A stretch of 31,060 nt of DNA from DATGLE01 sp035294325 (GCA_035294325.1 DATGLE010000044.1:1-31060), one strand, 5' to 3'. Positions 14,975-23,427 are shown, counted from the first letter of the stretch. The notes: a model not told the origin generated them from the letters alone. Translations and numbers: made by a program.

Positions 14975-15852
14975 TATCTCTTCCTTCCTGCTCGCTCTGT
15001 GGCGATAGCCAGTGCCCGCCTGGTCAGAATACCGGCCAGGTGGCGGCGATAGTCGGCAGAGCCATGAATATCGGAGGGCGGATTATTCAGTTCAGTGATG
15101 ACGGCGGTAGCGGCGGCAGCCCAGGTTTCGTCGCCCGGACGCTGCCCACGCAGCAGCGCTTCCGCGGACTGAGGACGAACTGGCGCGGGACCTGCGCTGC
15201 ACAGTCCCAGGCGGGCGTCGGCGATGGTGCCATCCTCGTCCAGTACGATAACGGAGGCGACACCTGCCAGGGCATAGTCACCCTCACGGCGAGAAAACTC
15301 CACAAACGCGCTCCCCGCGCTCACAGGTAGACCGGGAACTCGCAGTTCGGTCAACAATTCATCTGCTTTGAGATCGGTTGCGAGATAGCCTTTGAAGAAA
15401 TCCCGGGCAGAAATGGTACGGCTGCCGGAGCGGCTACGAACCTCGAATTCCGCATTCAGGGTAAGCATCACGGCTGGCAGTTCGGCGGCTGGATCAGCAT
15501 GGGCAATGCTACCACCAACGGTACTGCGATTGCGAATGGCAGGATGTCCAACGCAGCGGGCGGCTTCTACGAGAAGGGGCAGGCGTGCAGCTACGGTGGT
15601 ATCGCGCTCTAAGGCCGCGTCGCGAGTCATGGCGCCAAGCGCCAGGCCGCCATTCCAGGAGTGCACGTAGGCCAGTTCGCTGATGTTGTTAATATCGATG
15701 AGCACACCGGGATGAGCAAGGCGCATATTCATCAGCGGTACGAGGCTCTGGCCCCCTGCCAGTACCCGCGCCTCTTCGGTATGTTCGGCCAGGAGTATCA
15801 GTGCCTCTTCGACACTCTGTGGGGCAAAATAACGAAATCTGGGCGGTTTCAT
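14974..15852 (-). CDS. Molybdenum hydroxylase FAD-binding (medium) subunit
   Basis: About 292 residues of the CoxM/XdhB family: RFRYFAPQSVEEALILLAEH, the FAD pyrophosphate loop VLAGGQSLVPLMNMRL, the second FAD motif STVGGSIAHADPAAELP, and the C-terminal CO dehydrogenase flavoprotein domain (GLCSAGPAPVR). Start: ATG at 15852 gives the usual MKPPxFxY beginning, with AGGG very close; a TTG at 15867 is the alternative. It is the first gene of the hydroxylase operon. The promoter is not obvious; a decayed VOC gene lies just upstream. Confidence 0.92.
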   Translation of the reverse strand: MKPPRFRYFAPQSVEEALILLAEHTEEARVLAGGQSLVPLMNMRLAHPGVLIDINNISELAYVHSWNGGLALGAMTRDAALERDTTVAARLPLLVEAARCVGHPAIRNRSTVGGSIAHADPAAELPAVMLTLNAEFEVRSRSGSRTISARDFFKGYLATDLKADELLTELRVPGLPVSAGSAFVEFSRREGDYALAGVASVIVLDEDGTIADARLGLCSAGPAPVRPQSAEALLRGQRPGDETWAAAATAVITELNNPPSDIHGSADYRRHLAGILTRRALAIATERAGRKR

Positions 15853-15998
15853 AACCCTGGCGCACAAGCTGCATCCAGGACTGCCGTTTTATGAATCTGA
15901 AATACATTCGTTGGAAGAACGACAGGTTCGAGGCGGCAGCAGGTGCACTTCCTCCTTTCTCGTCGGCGTATTTGACCTGGCACCCACCGGGGGCGCTA

Positions 15999-16151
15999 CC
16001 TCTCCCAAACAAATAACTCTATATTGGAGTTTCCCGGATCGCAGATCTACATCTGTAGAACTTCATCGCCAGAAACCCGATCATAAAAACCCGGTGGTCG
16101 TTCAACTCCTTTGACCTGCAAGACCGCATGAGCCAGTCCGCGAATCTCCAT
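15999..16151 (-). pseudogene. Decayed VOC (glyoxalase/dioxygenase-like) gene
   Basis: AGGAGG stands a few bases before ATG 16151. The first residues, MEIRGLAHAVLQVKGVER then GFYDRV, match the opening beta-alpha unit of VOC domains, but the frame stops at 16047 after 34 codons. A little further, another frame reads GNSNIELFVWER (16034-15999), the metal-binding Glu strand of the same fold. The intervening part is mostly deleted, so this is a gene with at least one internal deletion and a frame change. Confidence 0.6.
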
Positions 16152-16296
16152 AGGCACTCCTCCTCTGGACATTAAACAGTAGAACGGCCCTATATATATA
16201 ATTGAAAGGAAGTAAATAATTGCTGCGCTACAAGAAGGGATCTGGAACTTATTGTGTTGAGTATGGATATATCATACATTGAGGGGTTTGTGAAAG

Positions 16297-16446
16297 TCAA
16301 TGGTTCCTCACGCCTGTCGTTCCTGTTGCCCGGGCCTGTTTGTTCGCAGCGTGCCCCAGTGCCTCTATCAGACGCGGCAGCACGGCATCGAGGCATTCAT
16401 TGAAGAGCAGATGATACTCCAGCTCACTCCTATCAAGCAAGCCAGA
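16297..16446 (-). pseudogene. Possible C-terminal fragment of an unidentified helical protein
   Basis: An open minus-strand stretch of about 49 codons reads LEYHLLFNECLDAVLPRLIEAL and ends at a TGA (16299-16297). It is amphipathic and protein-like but has no good start codon or ribosome site and is preceded by an in-frame stop. I cannot assign a family. Confidence 0.25.
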
Positions 16447-16652
16447 TCATCTTGTCGTAAGAGTATGGATATCGCCTCTGGCTTTCCTTACAGCAGCTAG
16501 CCCGTAGACTGCTTCATGTCTATATCCGCCTCTTTTCGCTTTTCCTGACAGCCCTTCTCAGAGAGAGCTTCTGCCCCGAGACAGCAGCGTTGCAGCTTTT
16601 AAGCATATCTGCCCAGGATCACGCTCGCATCACAAGGGCAGACGAGAGCATC

Positions 16653-16682
16653 AGAAAATAACCACAGTAGTGGTTATTTTCT
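16653..16682. terminator. Perfect 13-bp AT-rich hairpin
   Basis: AGAAAATAACCAC (16653-16665) and GTGGTTATTTTCT (16670-16682) are exact complements around AGTA. T-rich sequence follows on the plus strand. It lies about 310 bases beyond the end of the LsrF-like gene. The remainder of 16154-16993 shows no supported gene apart from the fragment at 16297-16446. Confidence 0.5.
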
Positions 16683-16993
16683 TTTCACAAAATTTGACGT
16701 TACCTGAGTTTCGCCCAAAATAACGACAGGGGGTTCTGAAATCAGACGAGCCTGCCACAGGCAGAAGAAAAGCGATGCTTCTGCTCTCATGAAAGAAGCA
16801 AGATTGGCTTGCAGGAGAAGATGCATCACCATGAACGAGTCTCTCACAGAGACGACAAATCATTTTAGCCCGGCGGCTTCCTGGCCGCCATAGGAGTGAA
16901 GTTGCAGCAACCGGGTCTGTTCAAGCCCATTCGCAACCAGGTGCCCATCAAGCAAAAACCGTCAAACATCGACCCATCGACAACAAGAAGGGC

Positions 16994-17872
16994 TTACGCT
17001 TGATGCCGCAGTTCCTGATACAGTTCGTATGCCTCGACTGGCTCCAACTGCTCATGCACAACCCTGGCAACTGCCTGGATCATCGCCGCCGGGGCATCGC
17101 TCTGGAAGATATTTCGGCCCATATCCACGCCGGCGGCGCCTTCCTTCACCGCATTGCAGGCCATTGTCAAAGCTTCTAGCTCCGGCATCTTCTTACCGCC
17201 CGCCATTACAATTGGCACCGGGCAGGACGCCGTAACCGTCGCGAAATCTTCCGGCACGTAGTAGGTCTTGACGAATTGCGCGCCCAGTTCTGCACAGATG
17301 CGGCAGGCGAGCCGGAAGTATCTGGCATCGCGCGCCATATTCTTGCCGACAGCAGTCACCGCCATGACCGGGATGCCATAGCGCAGCCCCATATCCACGA
17401 GCCGGGTCATGTTGTGTACCGAGCGCGTCTCGAACTCCCCTCCGATGAAGACCTGGATCGCCAGGGCCGCGACATTCATGCGGAGAGCATCCTCGATATC
17501 CAGGGCGATCTCTTCATCGGAGAGTTCCTTCAGGATGCTGGGGCCGCCGCTCGCCCGCATGACCACTGAACGCGGCGCGGTGGGTGGGATAGTCGAGCGC
17601 AGGATGCCACGCGTACACATGAGCGCGTCCGCGTAGGGCAGCAAGGGAACGATACCCAGATCAACGCGTTCCAGGCCGGTTGTCGGACCTTGAAAGTAGC
17701 CATGATCGATTGCCAGCATGACCGTGTGCCCGGTGCGAGGATTGAAGATTTGCGACAGACGGTTCTTCATTCCCCAATCGAAAGAGGACGCACCCTTGAG
17801 AAAAAAGCCATAATCGGGCGCCGGGAGATGCTCAAAGTAGTGCTTCGGCTCTCTGTTATCAGTCTCGGGCAT
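16994..17872 (-). CDS. LsrF-type class I aldolase / 3-hydroxy-5-phosphonooxypentane-2,4-dione thiolase family
   Basis: 292 residues, almost exactly the length of E. coli LsrF and closely similar throughout: LKGASSFDWGMKNRLSQIFN, TVMLAIDHGYFQGPTTGLER, ALMCTRGILRSTIPP, GGEFE, GAQFVKTYYV with the Schiff-base-type Lys202, PVPIVMAGGKK, and GAAGVDMGRNIFQSD. LsrF cleaves the phosphorylated AI-2 signal by acetyl transfer to CoA; the wider DeoC/FbaB aldolase family cleaves or forms C-C bonds of sugar phosphates. No LsrB, LsrACD, LsrG or LsrR is present nearby; the neighbours are sugar genes, so another phosphorylated ketose may be the substrate. AAAGGA precedes the ATG. Last gene of the leftward operon. 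Confidence 0.87.
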   Translation of the reverse strand: MPETDNREPKHYFEHLPAPDYGFFLKGASSFDWGMKNRLSQIFNPRTGHTVMLAIDHGYFQGPTTGLERVDLGIVPLLPYADALMCTRGILRSTIPPTAPRSVVMRASGGPSILKELSDEEIALDIEDALRMNVAALAIQVFIGGEFETRSVHNMTRLVDMGLRYGIPVMAVTAVGKNMARDARYFRLACRICAELGAQFVKTYYVPEDFATVTASCPVPIVMAGGKKMPELEALTMACNAVKEGAAGVDMGRNIFQSDAPAAMIQAVARVVHEQLEPVEAYELYQELRHQA

Positions 17873-17890
17873 GGTTTGATCCTTTCTACG

Positions 17891-18955
17891 CTAATGAATC
17901 AGCGGCCAGGGAAAGTCCGACTCCACTGGCTCGCGCCGCCCCGATTTTGCCGATTCCAACGCGGCGAGCATCACCTCCAGCACATGCAGGGCATGTTCAC
18001 CGCTCAGGATCGGTTGCTCGCCATTCGCCAGACACTCGGCAATGTAGGCGGCCCCGTGCTCCCACTTATAGCTGCCATCATCCTGCCATCTGACCTCCCA
18101 CTTTCTATCCTCCGAACGCATCTGATGGCCCGCGTAGACAGCGACATCCGCCGGCGCCCAGTCATAGCCACCCATCGTCATCGCTCCATTGGTGCCGATG
18201 ACCTGGATCGTCCAGTCTTCGCGCTGCGCTCCATAGACAAAGCCGGTCTGGATCACCGAATAGACAGCGCCGCCGTGATCGAGGATGAGCGCTGTATTGT
18301 CGTCGGCCTCGACTTTGACGGTTTCGCCGGCGATAACGCGCTCGGGGACCGCCGCCCCGGCCATCGCTATCACCGAGCGCGCCGGTCCCAGCAGCCCGGT
18401 CAGGGTCGTGACGTTGTAGACGCCCAGGTCGAAAAGTGAGCCGCCGCCCTTCTGATAAAACCAGGCAGCGCCCGGCCAGTCGGGGCCGCTCCACCCGTAG
18501 ATACCGTGCGCGACGCAGGCGCGCCCGATCTCACCGCAAGCCAGGATCTTTGCCATCGTTTCAAAAGCGGGCGAGGTGGGGGAGTTCGGCGCGCCCCACA
18601 GTTTCACACCACGACTCCGGGCCAGTTCAATGAGCGCGTGCGCGTCGGCGAGGTTGGTGGCGATTGGTTTCTCACACCAGACGTTTCTACCGGCCTCCAG
18701 CCCCTTGCGATTGAAGGGCGCATGAAACTGCATGGGCGTAAGATTGACGAGCAGTTCGAAATCCACCTCGGCCAGCATGCGGTCAATATCGGAAAAATAG
18801 CGCTCGATGGCGTAGGTCTCGGCGTGCCGGCGAGCGAACTCGACGCGGTTATCGCAGACCGCCACAAGCTCTACCGCGGAACTCTGCTTTAAGTCCGGGA
18901 CGTATTTCTGCGACACGCTGCCACATCCAACGACAGCGACACGTACCTTGCTCAT
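17891..18955 (-). CDS. Gfo/Idh/MocA family NAD(P)-dependent oxidoreductase
   Basis: 354 residues. N-terminal Rossmann domain with VAVVGCGSVSQKY (GxGxxx motif, residues 10-13) and the family hallmark EKP at 95-97 (VWCEKPIATN). The C-terminal domain has GGGSLFDLGVYNVTTLTGLLG, which carries the usual catalytic-region Asp and helix. Members oxidise sugars, inositols or glycosides at a hydroxyl group using bound NAD(P). AAGGAG lies seven bases before the ATG. It sits 15 bases after the kinase gene and 18 before the LsrF-like gene, clearly in one operon. Confidence 0.92.
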   Translation of the reverse strand: MSKVRVAVVGCGSVSQKYVPDLKQSSAVELVAVCDNRVEFARRHAETYAIERYFSDIDRMLAEVDFELLVNLTPMQFHAPFNRKGLEAGRNVWCEKPIATNLADAHALIELARSRGVKLWGAPNSPTSPAFETMAKILACGEIGRACVAHGIYGWSGPDWPGAAWFYQKGGGSLFDLGVYNVTTLTGLLGPARSVIAMAGAAVPERVIAGETVKVEADDNTALILDHGGAVYSVIQTGFVYGAQREDWTIQVIGTNGAMTMGGYDWAPADVAVYAGHQMRSEDRKWEVRWQDDGSYKWEHGAAYIAECLANGEQPILSGEHALHVLEVMLAALESAKSGRREPVESDFPWPLIH

Positions 18956-18970
18956 AGATCGGCTCCTTCT

Positions 18971-20425
18971 CTAAACATCATGAATCAACAGTTCTTCGAG
19001 ACGGCAGAAACGCCTGTAACCGGCGGCATAGATCTCAGCTCTGTTTCTCTCCGGGAAAAAATAACTATAAGAAAGCTCGACTGATTCTGCTGCAATCTTC
19101 AACGCGCGAGCAACGATGAGCGCCGCGCCCCAGGCCGTGGTGTCGGGAGGCGCAACCTGGCTCACCGGAATGCCCAGAATGTCGGCCTTGATCTGTGCCC
19201 AGAGCGCGCTACGCGCCGCTCCTCCGCAGGAGACGACGCGCGTCACCGGGCAGCCAGACGCTTCCAGCAGTTCCACACGCTGTCGCAAGGCATAGCCAAC
19301 GCCTTCGAGGATGGCCCTGGCTATATGCGATTCGGAATGGCCGAGATGCAGTCCGGCAAAGGCGCCGCAGCGCCCCGGCTCGTCGCGTTCCCCACCCGAC
19401 AGGTGCGGCAGGAAGAGCAGTCCGGCTGATCCCGGCGCCGCACGCGCCGCTTGCTCAAGCGCCTCTTCTGGCGATGCCTTCAACAATGTTGAGAGCCAGG
19501 CCAGCGCTGCGCCTGTGGTATTCAGCCCGACCTCGCTACACCACTGCCCGGCCTCGATATGCGGGTAGGTATTGACGGCATAGGCTGCCACCGGCTGCTC
19601 TACGCTCAGGTGCAGGCATGTGGAGGTGCCGGCCACTTCACACAGCACGCCCAGGCCGGTCGCCTGCGCACCATAGGCGGCGCAGATGCTATCAGCCGCG
19701 CCCACGATGACCGGCGTGCCCTCGCACAGCCCGGTCAATGCGGCGGCATCAGCGGTGAGATATCCCAGGACGCTGCATGAGGGCAGGATCTCCGGCCAGA
19801 TGAGTGCCTCCAGGCCGAGTTCGCGTAGCCAATCGCTGGCCCAGGCGCCGGCGGTCAGATCGTAGGCCAGCGTGCAGGCAGCATGCGTTGGATCAGTGGC
19901 GAGCCGCCCGGTCAAGCGCCAGCCTACCAGGTCGCGCGGCTGCGCGACCACCGCTCCCGCTCCCGGCCAGCTCGCCTGATGCCGTTTGAGCCAGAGCAGT
20001 TTCGGCAACACATAAAACGGACTGGGGGCCTGTCCGCTGCGCCGGTGGATAGCAGCAGCCCCAAATCTATCGATAAGCAAGCCGGTCTCGGCGCTCGCCC
20101 GATTGTCCTGATAGAGCAACCCCGGTCCCATCGCCGCTCCCGATGGCAGGAAGCACGCGAAGGTCGGACACTGGCCGGTCAGCCCGATGCCGGCCACCAG
20201 CCGGGCGCCAGCATCCAGGCGCGCGGACATAGCACACAGCGCGGCCATTGCCGCTCGCCACCAGTCCTCAGGATTCTGCTCGGCGCGGTCCGCGCCGGCA
20301 TAATCGGTGGCAAAGGCGGCCCGGCCTTGCGCGATACAGCCCCCCTCCGGCGTAAAGGCCAGCGCTCTGGCCCCGGATGTGCCGATGTCAAGCCCTACGA
20401 GGATCGGAGACTGCCGCGCCTGCAT
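18971..20425 (-). CDS. FGGY-family carbohydrate kinase (xylulokinase-like)
   Basis: 484 residues of two actin-like domains. GLDIGTSGARALAF (residues 11-24) is the N-terminal phosphate-binding loop, IGLTGQCPTFA a substrate-site segment, GAADSICAAYGA carries the catalytic Asp, and VVSCGGAARSALWAQIKADIL is the adenosine-binding motif. Closest in layout to xylulokinases, but the FGGY family also phosphorylates ribulose, glycerol, autoinducer-2 and polyols. GGAGG precedes the ATG six bases away; one base separates it from the preceding NagB-like gene. It probably makes the phosphorylated substrate of the LsrF-type enzyme. Confidence 0.9.
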   Translation of the reverse strand: MQARQSPILVGLDIGTSGARALAFTPEGGCIAQGRAAFATDYAGADRAEQNPEDWWRAAMAALCAMSARLDAGARLVAGIGLTGQCPTFACFLPSGAAMGPGLLYQDNRASAETGLLIDRFGAAAIHRRSGQAPSPFYVLPKLLWLKRHQASWPGAGAVVAQPRDLVGWRLTGRLATDPTHAACTLAYDLTAGAWASDWLRELGLEALIWPEILPSCSVLGYLTADAAALTGLCEGTPVIVGAADSICAAYGAQATGLGVLCEVAGTSTCLHLSVEQPVAAYAVNTYPHIEAGQWCSEVGLNTTGAALAWLSTLLKASPEEALEQAARAAPGSAGLLFLPHLSGGERDEPGRCGAFAGLHLGHSESHIARAILEGVGYALRQRVELLEASGCPVTRVVSCGGAARSALWAQIKADILGIPVSQVAPPDTTAWGAALIVARALKIAAESVELSYSYFFPERNRAEIYAAGYRRFCRLEELLIHDV

Positions 20426-20426
20426 G

Positions 20427-21161
20427 CTACACCTCCGCCCCTGAGAGCAGGGAAGCGGCCTCCCTGTCGGCCACGACGATCAAGTGGGACGCCCTTTGCA
20501 GGATCGAGGCCGGAACATCGGGTGTAATCTGCCCGGTCAGCGCCCTGGCAAGTGGCCCGGCCTTCGCCCGGCCCGACACCAGCAAGAGGATTTGCCTGGC
20601 GGCCAGGATCGTACCGAGGCCAATTGTCAGGCCGTAGCGCGGCACTTCTTGATCCCAGTAATTGATATTGTACTCCAGCGTATCGTCGGTCAGCGCCAGG
20701 ACGCGCGAGGGCGCATCAGGAGGCGATCCAGGCTCGTTAAAGCCGATATGCCCGTTGACACCGATGCTCTCAACGAGCAGATCGAGGCCACCGGCGCGTA
20801 CAATCTGCTGCTCGAACTCCTGGCAGGCAAGCTGCGGCTCAGAATCCTCGCCGCGCAGCCGGAACACATGCTCTGGCGGGAGAGCACAGGGCGCAATCAA
20901 GATGCGCCACAGCCAGCCAAAGAGGCTACAGGGATCATCGGGGCCGATGCCCAGATATTCTTCGGTACAAAAGATGCGCACTTGCTTCAGGTTGAGCGAT
21001 CCGGCGCTGGCGCGCGCCACCAGATTGCCATAGAGCTTGACAGGAGTATTGCCGGTGGTCAGACCAAGCACGGCCCCAGGATTGGCAGCAACAACGCTGG
21101 CAACGATATCCGCACCTATCGCGCTCATCTCTTCATAGTCTCGGGCAACGATGAGTTTCAT
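20427..21161 (-). CDS. NagB-like sugar-phosphate deaminase/isomerase
   Basis: 244 residues, similar in length to glucosamine-6-phosphate deaminases. LGLTTGNTPVKLY is the phosphate-binding loop, FCTEEYLG replaces the family MDEY segment, and IGVNGHIGFNEPGS contains the catalytic His138 and Glu143. The general acid/base Asp of NagB (Asp72 in E. coli) is Glu67 here. ATG at 21161 is chosen (AAGGA six bases upstream; a TTG precedes it). The expected reaction is ring opening with isomerisation or deamination of an amino-sugar phosphate, but the Asp-to-Glu change leaves the exact chemistry open. Ten bases separate it from the Dabb gene. Confidence 0.85.
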   Translation of the reverse strand: MKLIVARDYEEMSAIGADIVASVVAANPGAVLGLTTGNTPVKLYGNLVARASAGSLNLKQVRIFCTEEYLGIGPDDPCSLFGWLWRILIAPCALPPEHVFRLRGEDSEPQLACQEFEQQIVRAGGLDLLVESIGVNGHIGFNEPGSPPDAPSRVLALTDDTLEYNINYWDQEVPRYGLTIGLGTILAARQILLLVSGRAKAGPLARALTGQITPDVPASILQRASHLIVVADREAASLLSGAEV

Positions 21162-21173
21162 CAACGGTCCTTA

Positions 21174-21470
21174 TCAGTACAATACCTCGTAGTCGGTAGT
21201 GATTCTATCGGGGGCCACGGGCCGGAAGTGATTGTTAGCAAAAGCGACGTGGAGCGGGTGGCCCTGATAGGCACGCAGCGCCTCCTCATCGCGCAGGTCA
21301 ATGGTGAAGGTGTAGCGGTACCGCGCGTTTTCGGCGATGGCTTCTCCGAAGGAGATGCTGATAACGCCAGGGATCCGCGAAAGTTCCTGGCGCCCCAGTT
21401 CGGCCATCGCCAGGCATTGTTCGCGCGTCACTCCTTCTGAAATGTTAAAGACAATCAGGTGACGAATCAT
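21174..21470 (-). CDS. Dabb (stress-responsive alpha/beta-barrel) domain protein
   Basis: 98 residues covering a single Dabb fold: MIRHLIVFNISEGVTREQ at the start, a central IPGVISISFGEAI strand, RYRYTFTIDLRDEEALRAYQGHPLHVAFANNHF, and DYEVLY at the end. Dabb proteins are small dimers with varied or unknown roles; several bind or isomerise small substrates. The ATG overlaps the stop of the isomerase gene (ATGA, 21467-21470). Its consistent place within a sugar operon suggests a mutarotase- or isomerase-like role, which is inference. Confidence 0.88.
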   Translation of the reverse strand: MIRHLIVFNISEGVTREQCLAMAELGRQELSRIPGVISISFGEAIAENARYRYTFTIDLRDEEALRAYQGHPLHVAFANNHFRPVAPDRITTDYEVLY

Positions 21471-22330
21471 GAACCTGTTCTTCCTTCCTGCTGGTGGGCA
21501 CGCTTCCAGTGAGCCAGCACGTACTCGCGTGCGGCGGGCAGCGCGGCTTCCGAGAGATGCTCCAGGATCAAGGGACCATCGTATCCTGTCTGCACAAGTT
21601 GCTGCATGAAGAGGGGATAATCGATCAATCCCTGGCCTGCTGGCAGCCAGAGAAAGTGTCCGTGTGGATCGGGACGACAGTCCTCGACATGTACCAGGCC
21701 AATATAAGGCGCCATCAGACCAAAGGCCGCAGGCAGAACGGTGCGCTGCTCGTTAAGCGTCGCCCTGGTCAGCAGCCCGGCCGGATCGCAGACAAGCTTG
21801 AGATAAGGAGAATCCAGTGCTTCTACCAGACGCGCCGCCCGCTCAGCGGTGTTGATAATAGTCATCACGTATGGCTCCAGCCCGATAGTGATGCCATAAT
21901 CGGCGGCATCAGCGATGAGCGGGCGCATGGTCTCGACGAACATCGCGAACGCCTGCTCGGTGCCATTGGCCGGGTCCCACTCCCACTCGTCGCGGGGATG
22001 ATAGGTACCGGCCTCGGAGCAGAGCATCGGCGCTCCGATATCCGCGCAGAGGCGCATCAGGCCGCGAAAGCGCGTATGAATGGACCGGCGCTCTTTGAGA
22101 TCGGGATGAGCAAGATTGTAGTAGCCGCCAACAGCCGCGATTTCCACGCCTTCGGCGGCAAAAGCCGCCTGGATGCGGCGGCAGATCTCGGGAGCGGGAT
22201 TGGCGACATCGATGTCCAGCCCGGGATAAGAATCCAGTACCACGCAGTGTAAATCCAGCGCGCGCACGCGCATGGCAAGCTCCTCAATTGACTCCGCCCT
22301 GATCCACTGTGTGAATACCCCCAGTTTCAC
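21467..22330 (-). CDS. Sugar phosphate isomerase/epimerase (AP endonuclease 2-like TIM barrel)
   Basis: 287 residues with the xylose isomerase-like barrel pattern: MKLGVFTQWIRAESIEELA, LHCVVLDSYPG, IAAVGGYYNLAHPD, ITIGLEPYVM (metal Glu), LKLVCDPAGL (metal Asp), GLVHVEDCRP (metal His/Asp) and GPLILEHLSE (last metal Glu). The GTG start at 22330 has AAGGAGG nine bases upstream. These enzymes epimerise or isomerise keto-sugars or inosose intermediates. First structural gene of the leftward operon. Confidence 0.88.
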   Translation of the reverse strand: MKLGVFTQWIRAESIEELAMRVRALDLHCVVLDSYPGLDIDVANPAPEICRRIQAAFAAEGVEIAAVGGYYNLAHPDLKERRSIHTRFRGLMRLCADIGAPMLCSEAGTYHPRDEWEWDPANGTEQAFAMFVETMRPLIADAADYGITIGLEPYVMTIINTAERAARLVEALDSPYLKLVCDPAGLLTRATLNEQRTVLPAAFGLMAPYIGLVHVEDCRPDPHGHFLWLPAGQGLIDYPLFMQQLVQTGYDGPLILEHLSEAALPAAREYVLAHWKRAHQQEGRTGS

Positions 22331-22411
22331 GCGAACATACCTCCTTACATGGTGCCGCTCAGAATAGATGAATGATAACCATCAAGATCGGCCATCTTTC
22401 TGGTGCGCAGC

Positions 22412-22498
22412 GGCGCGATGATGCAGTTTAACTTTGTAAACCGAGCACTGCGAGCGCACTCATGCTCGCAGGCAAAAGGTAAAGCGCATCATCGCGCC
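22412..22498. repeat. Nested inverted repeat between the regulator and the leftward operon
   Basis: Outer arms GGCGCGATGATGC (22412-22424) and its exact complement (22486-22498) enclose an inner hairpin CTGCGAGC (22448-22455)/GCTCGCAG (22464-22471) with an 8-base loop. It lies between the gntR stop and the isomerase start, both on the minus strand, so it may attenuate or process read-through from gntR. A repeat-element origin is also possible. Confidence 0.55.
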
Positions 22499-22535
22499 TC
22501 GTGCGGCCTGTTGATTGCTAGCTTTCATGAACTGG

Positions 22536-23288
22536 CTACAGCAATTCGACGAGATAGCGGCTGCGGTCTCCACGCACTATCGTTTGCGAGAGTTCGACGC
22601 GCCTTCCATCGGCCAGCGCTCCGATGCGTTCCAGATAGAGTGCCGGTGAACCCTTTGGCACCTCTAACATCTTGGAAGCGAACTCATCGACCAGGATCGG
22701 CTCGAAGCTCTCCATCGCGCGTTCTAATCGCATGCCGTATTTCTCTTCCAGCAGAGTATAGAGCGCGTGCTCTCTGACCTCCTCTTCCGTCAACCCCGGC
22801 ACGAAACATTCGGGCAGATGGGTCGTCTCCAGCATCAGCGGCTCTCCGGCGGCCAGCCGCAGGCGCACCAGCTTGACGAGTGGCTCCTTCTCGTCCAGTC
22901 CGAACACCTCACGCGCGATAGCCTTGCGCAGCACGACCTCGAACATCAGCAGGCGCGTCTCTGGATGCAGCCCGCGCTCGGTCAGATCGCGCGTAAAGCT
23001 GTAGAAGTTGCGCAGCGACCACTCGATCTTGGGTTTACGGACGAAGGTGCCGCGTCCCTGCTGGCGTACAAGCAGCCCCTCCTGCTCAAGTTCGGTGATA
23101 GCCTGGCGCACTGTAGCCCGGCTCACGGCGAAATGCTGGCGGATCTCCGCCTCGGAGGGAATGCGATCCCCCGGCTCCCATACCCCGGTGCGGATCTGCT
23201 CGCGCAGAATCTCTTTGAGCTGGACATAGAGAGGGATGCCGCTCCTGGGATCGATGCCCTGCCCATTAAACTGCCTGTCTAATTCCAT
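22536..23288 (-). CDS. GntR-family regulator with UTRA domain (HutC subfamily)
   Basis: About 250 residues. IPLYVQLKEILREQIRTGVW, GDRIPSEAEIRQHFAVSRATVRQAI and EQEGLLVRQQGRGTFV form the GntR winged helix. Residues about 95-250 are a UTRA effector domain (LVRLRLAAGEPLMLETTHLP and a terminal LSQTIVRGDRSRYLVELL). UTRA domains bind sugar phosphates or related small molecules. The ATG at 23288 (MELDRQFNG) has AGGGA seven bases upstream; the longer frame to 23381 would run through its promoter. It lies between the two divergent sugar operons and most likely controls both. Confidence 0.9.
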   Translation of the reverse strand: MELDRQFNGQGIDPRSGIPLYVQLKEILREQIRTGVWEPGDRIPSEAEIRQHFAVSRATVRQAITELEQEGLLVRQQGRGTFVRKPKIEWSLRNFYSFTRDLTERGLHPETRLLMFEVVLRKAIAREVFGLDEKEPLVKLVRLRLAAGEPLMLETTHLPECFVPGLTEEEVREHALYTLLEEKYGMRLERAMESFEPILVDEFASKMLEVPKGSPALYLERIGALADGRRVELSQTIVRGDRSRYLVELL

Positions 23289-23352
23289 AATTCTTTCCCT
23301 CACCCGTTTAAAATGGTACGTATGACCTGACGAATAAAATACGGGCAGTCCT

Positions 23353-23381
23353 ATTATAACAGGAGACCTCTTGACTTTCAA
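23353..23381 (-). promoter_or_regulatory. gntR promoter
   Basis: Minus-strand TTGAAA (23381-23376), a 17-base spacer and TATAAT (23358-23353). Its -35 shares base 23376 with the -35 of the rightward promoter, so the two are back-to-back and a bound repressor could affect both. Confidence 0.7.
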
Positions 23382-23400
23382 GCCCGCTTATCCGTATACT
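23371..23400 (+). promoter_or_regulatory. Promoter of the rightward sugar-import operon
   Basis: TTGACT (23371-23376), an 18-base spacer, TATACT (23395-23400). The expected start is near 23407, giving a leader of about 110 bases that contains the repeated operator-like sequence. Confidence 0.65.
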
Positions 23401-23427
23401 ATCTGGCATGGACATATCTTCAACTCA

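Noticed and set aside
16994..20425. Complete autoinducer-2 (lsr) operon
   Set aside because: Only LsrF-like and FGGY kinase genes are present; the binding protein is a family 1 sugar-binding lipoprotein rather than LsrB-like, and LsrG and LsrR are absent.
20484..21440. 318-residue plus-strand open frame
   Set aside because: Antisense to the NagB-like and Dabb genes, which have family motifs and good ribosome sites.
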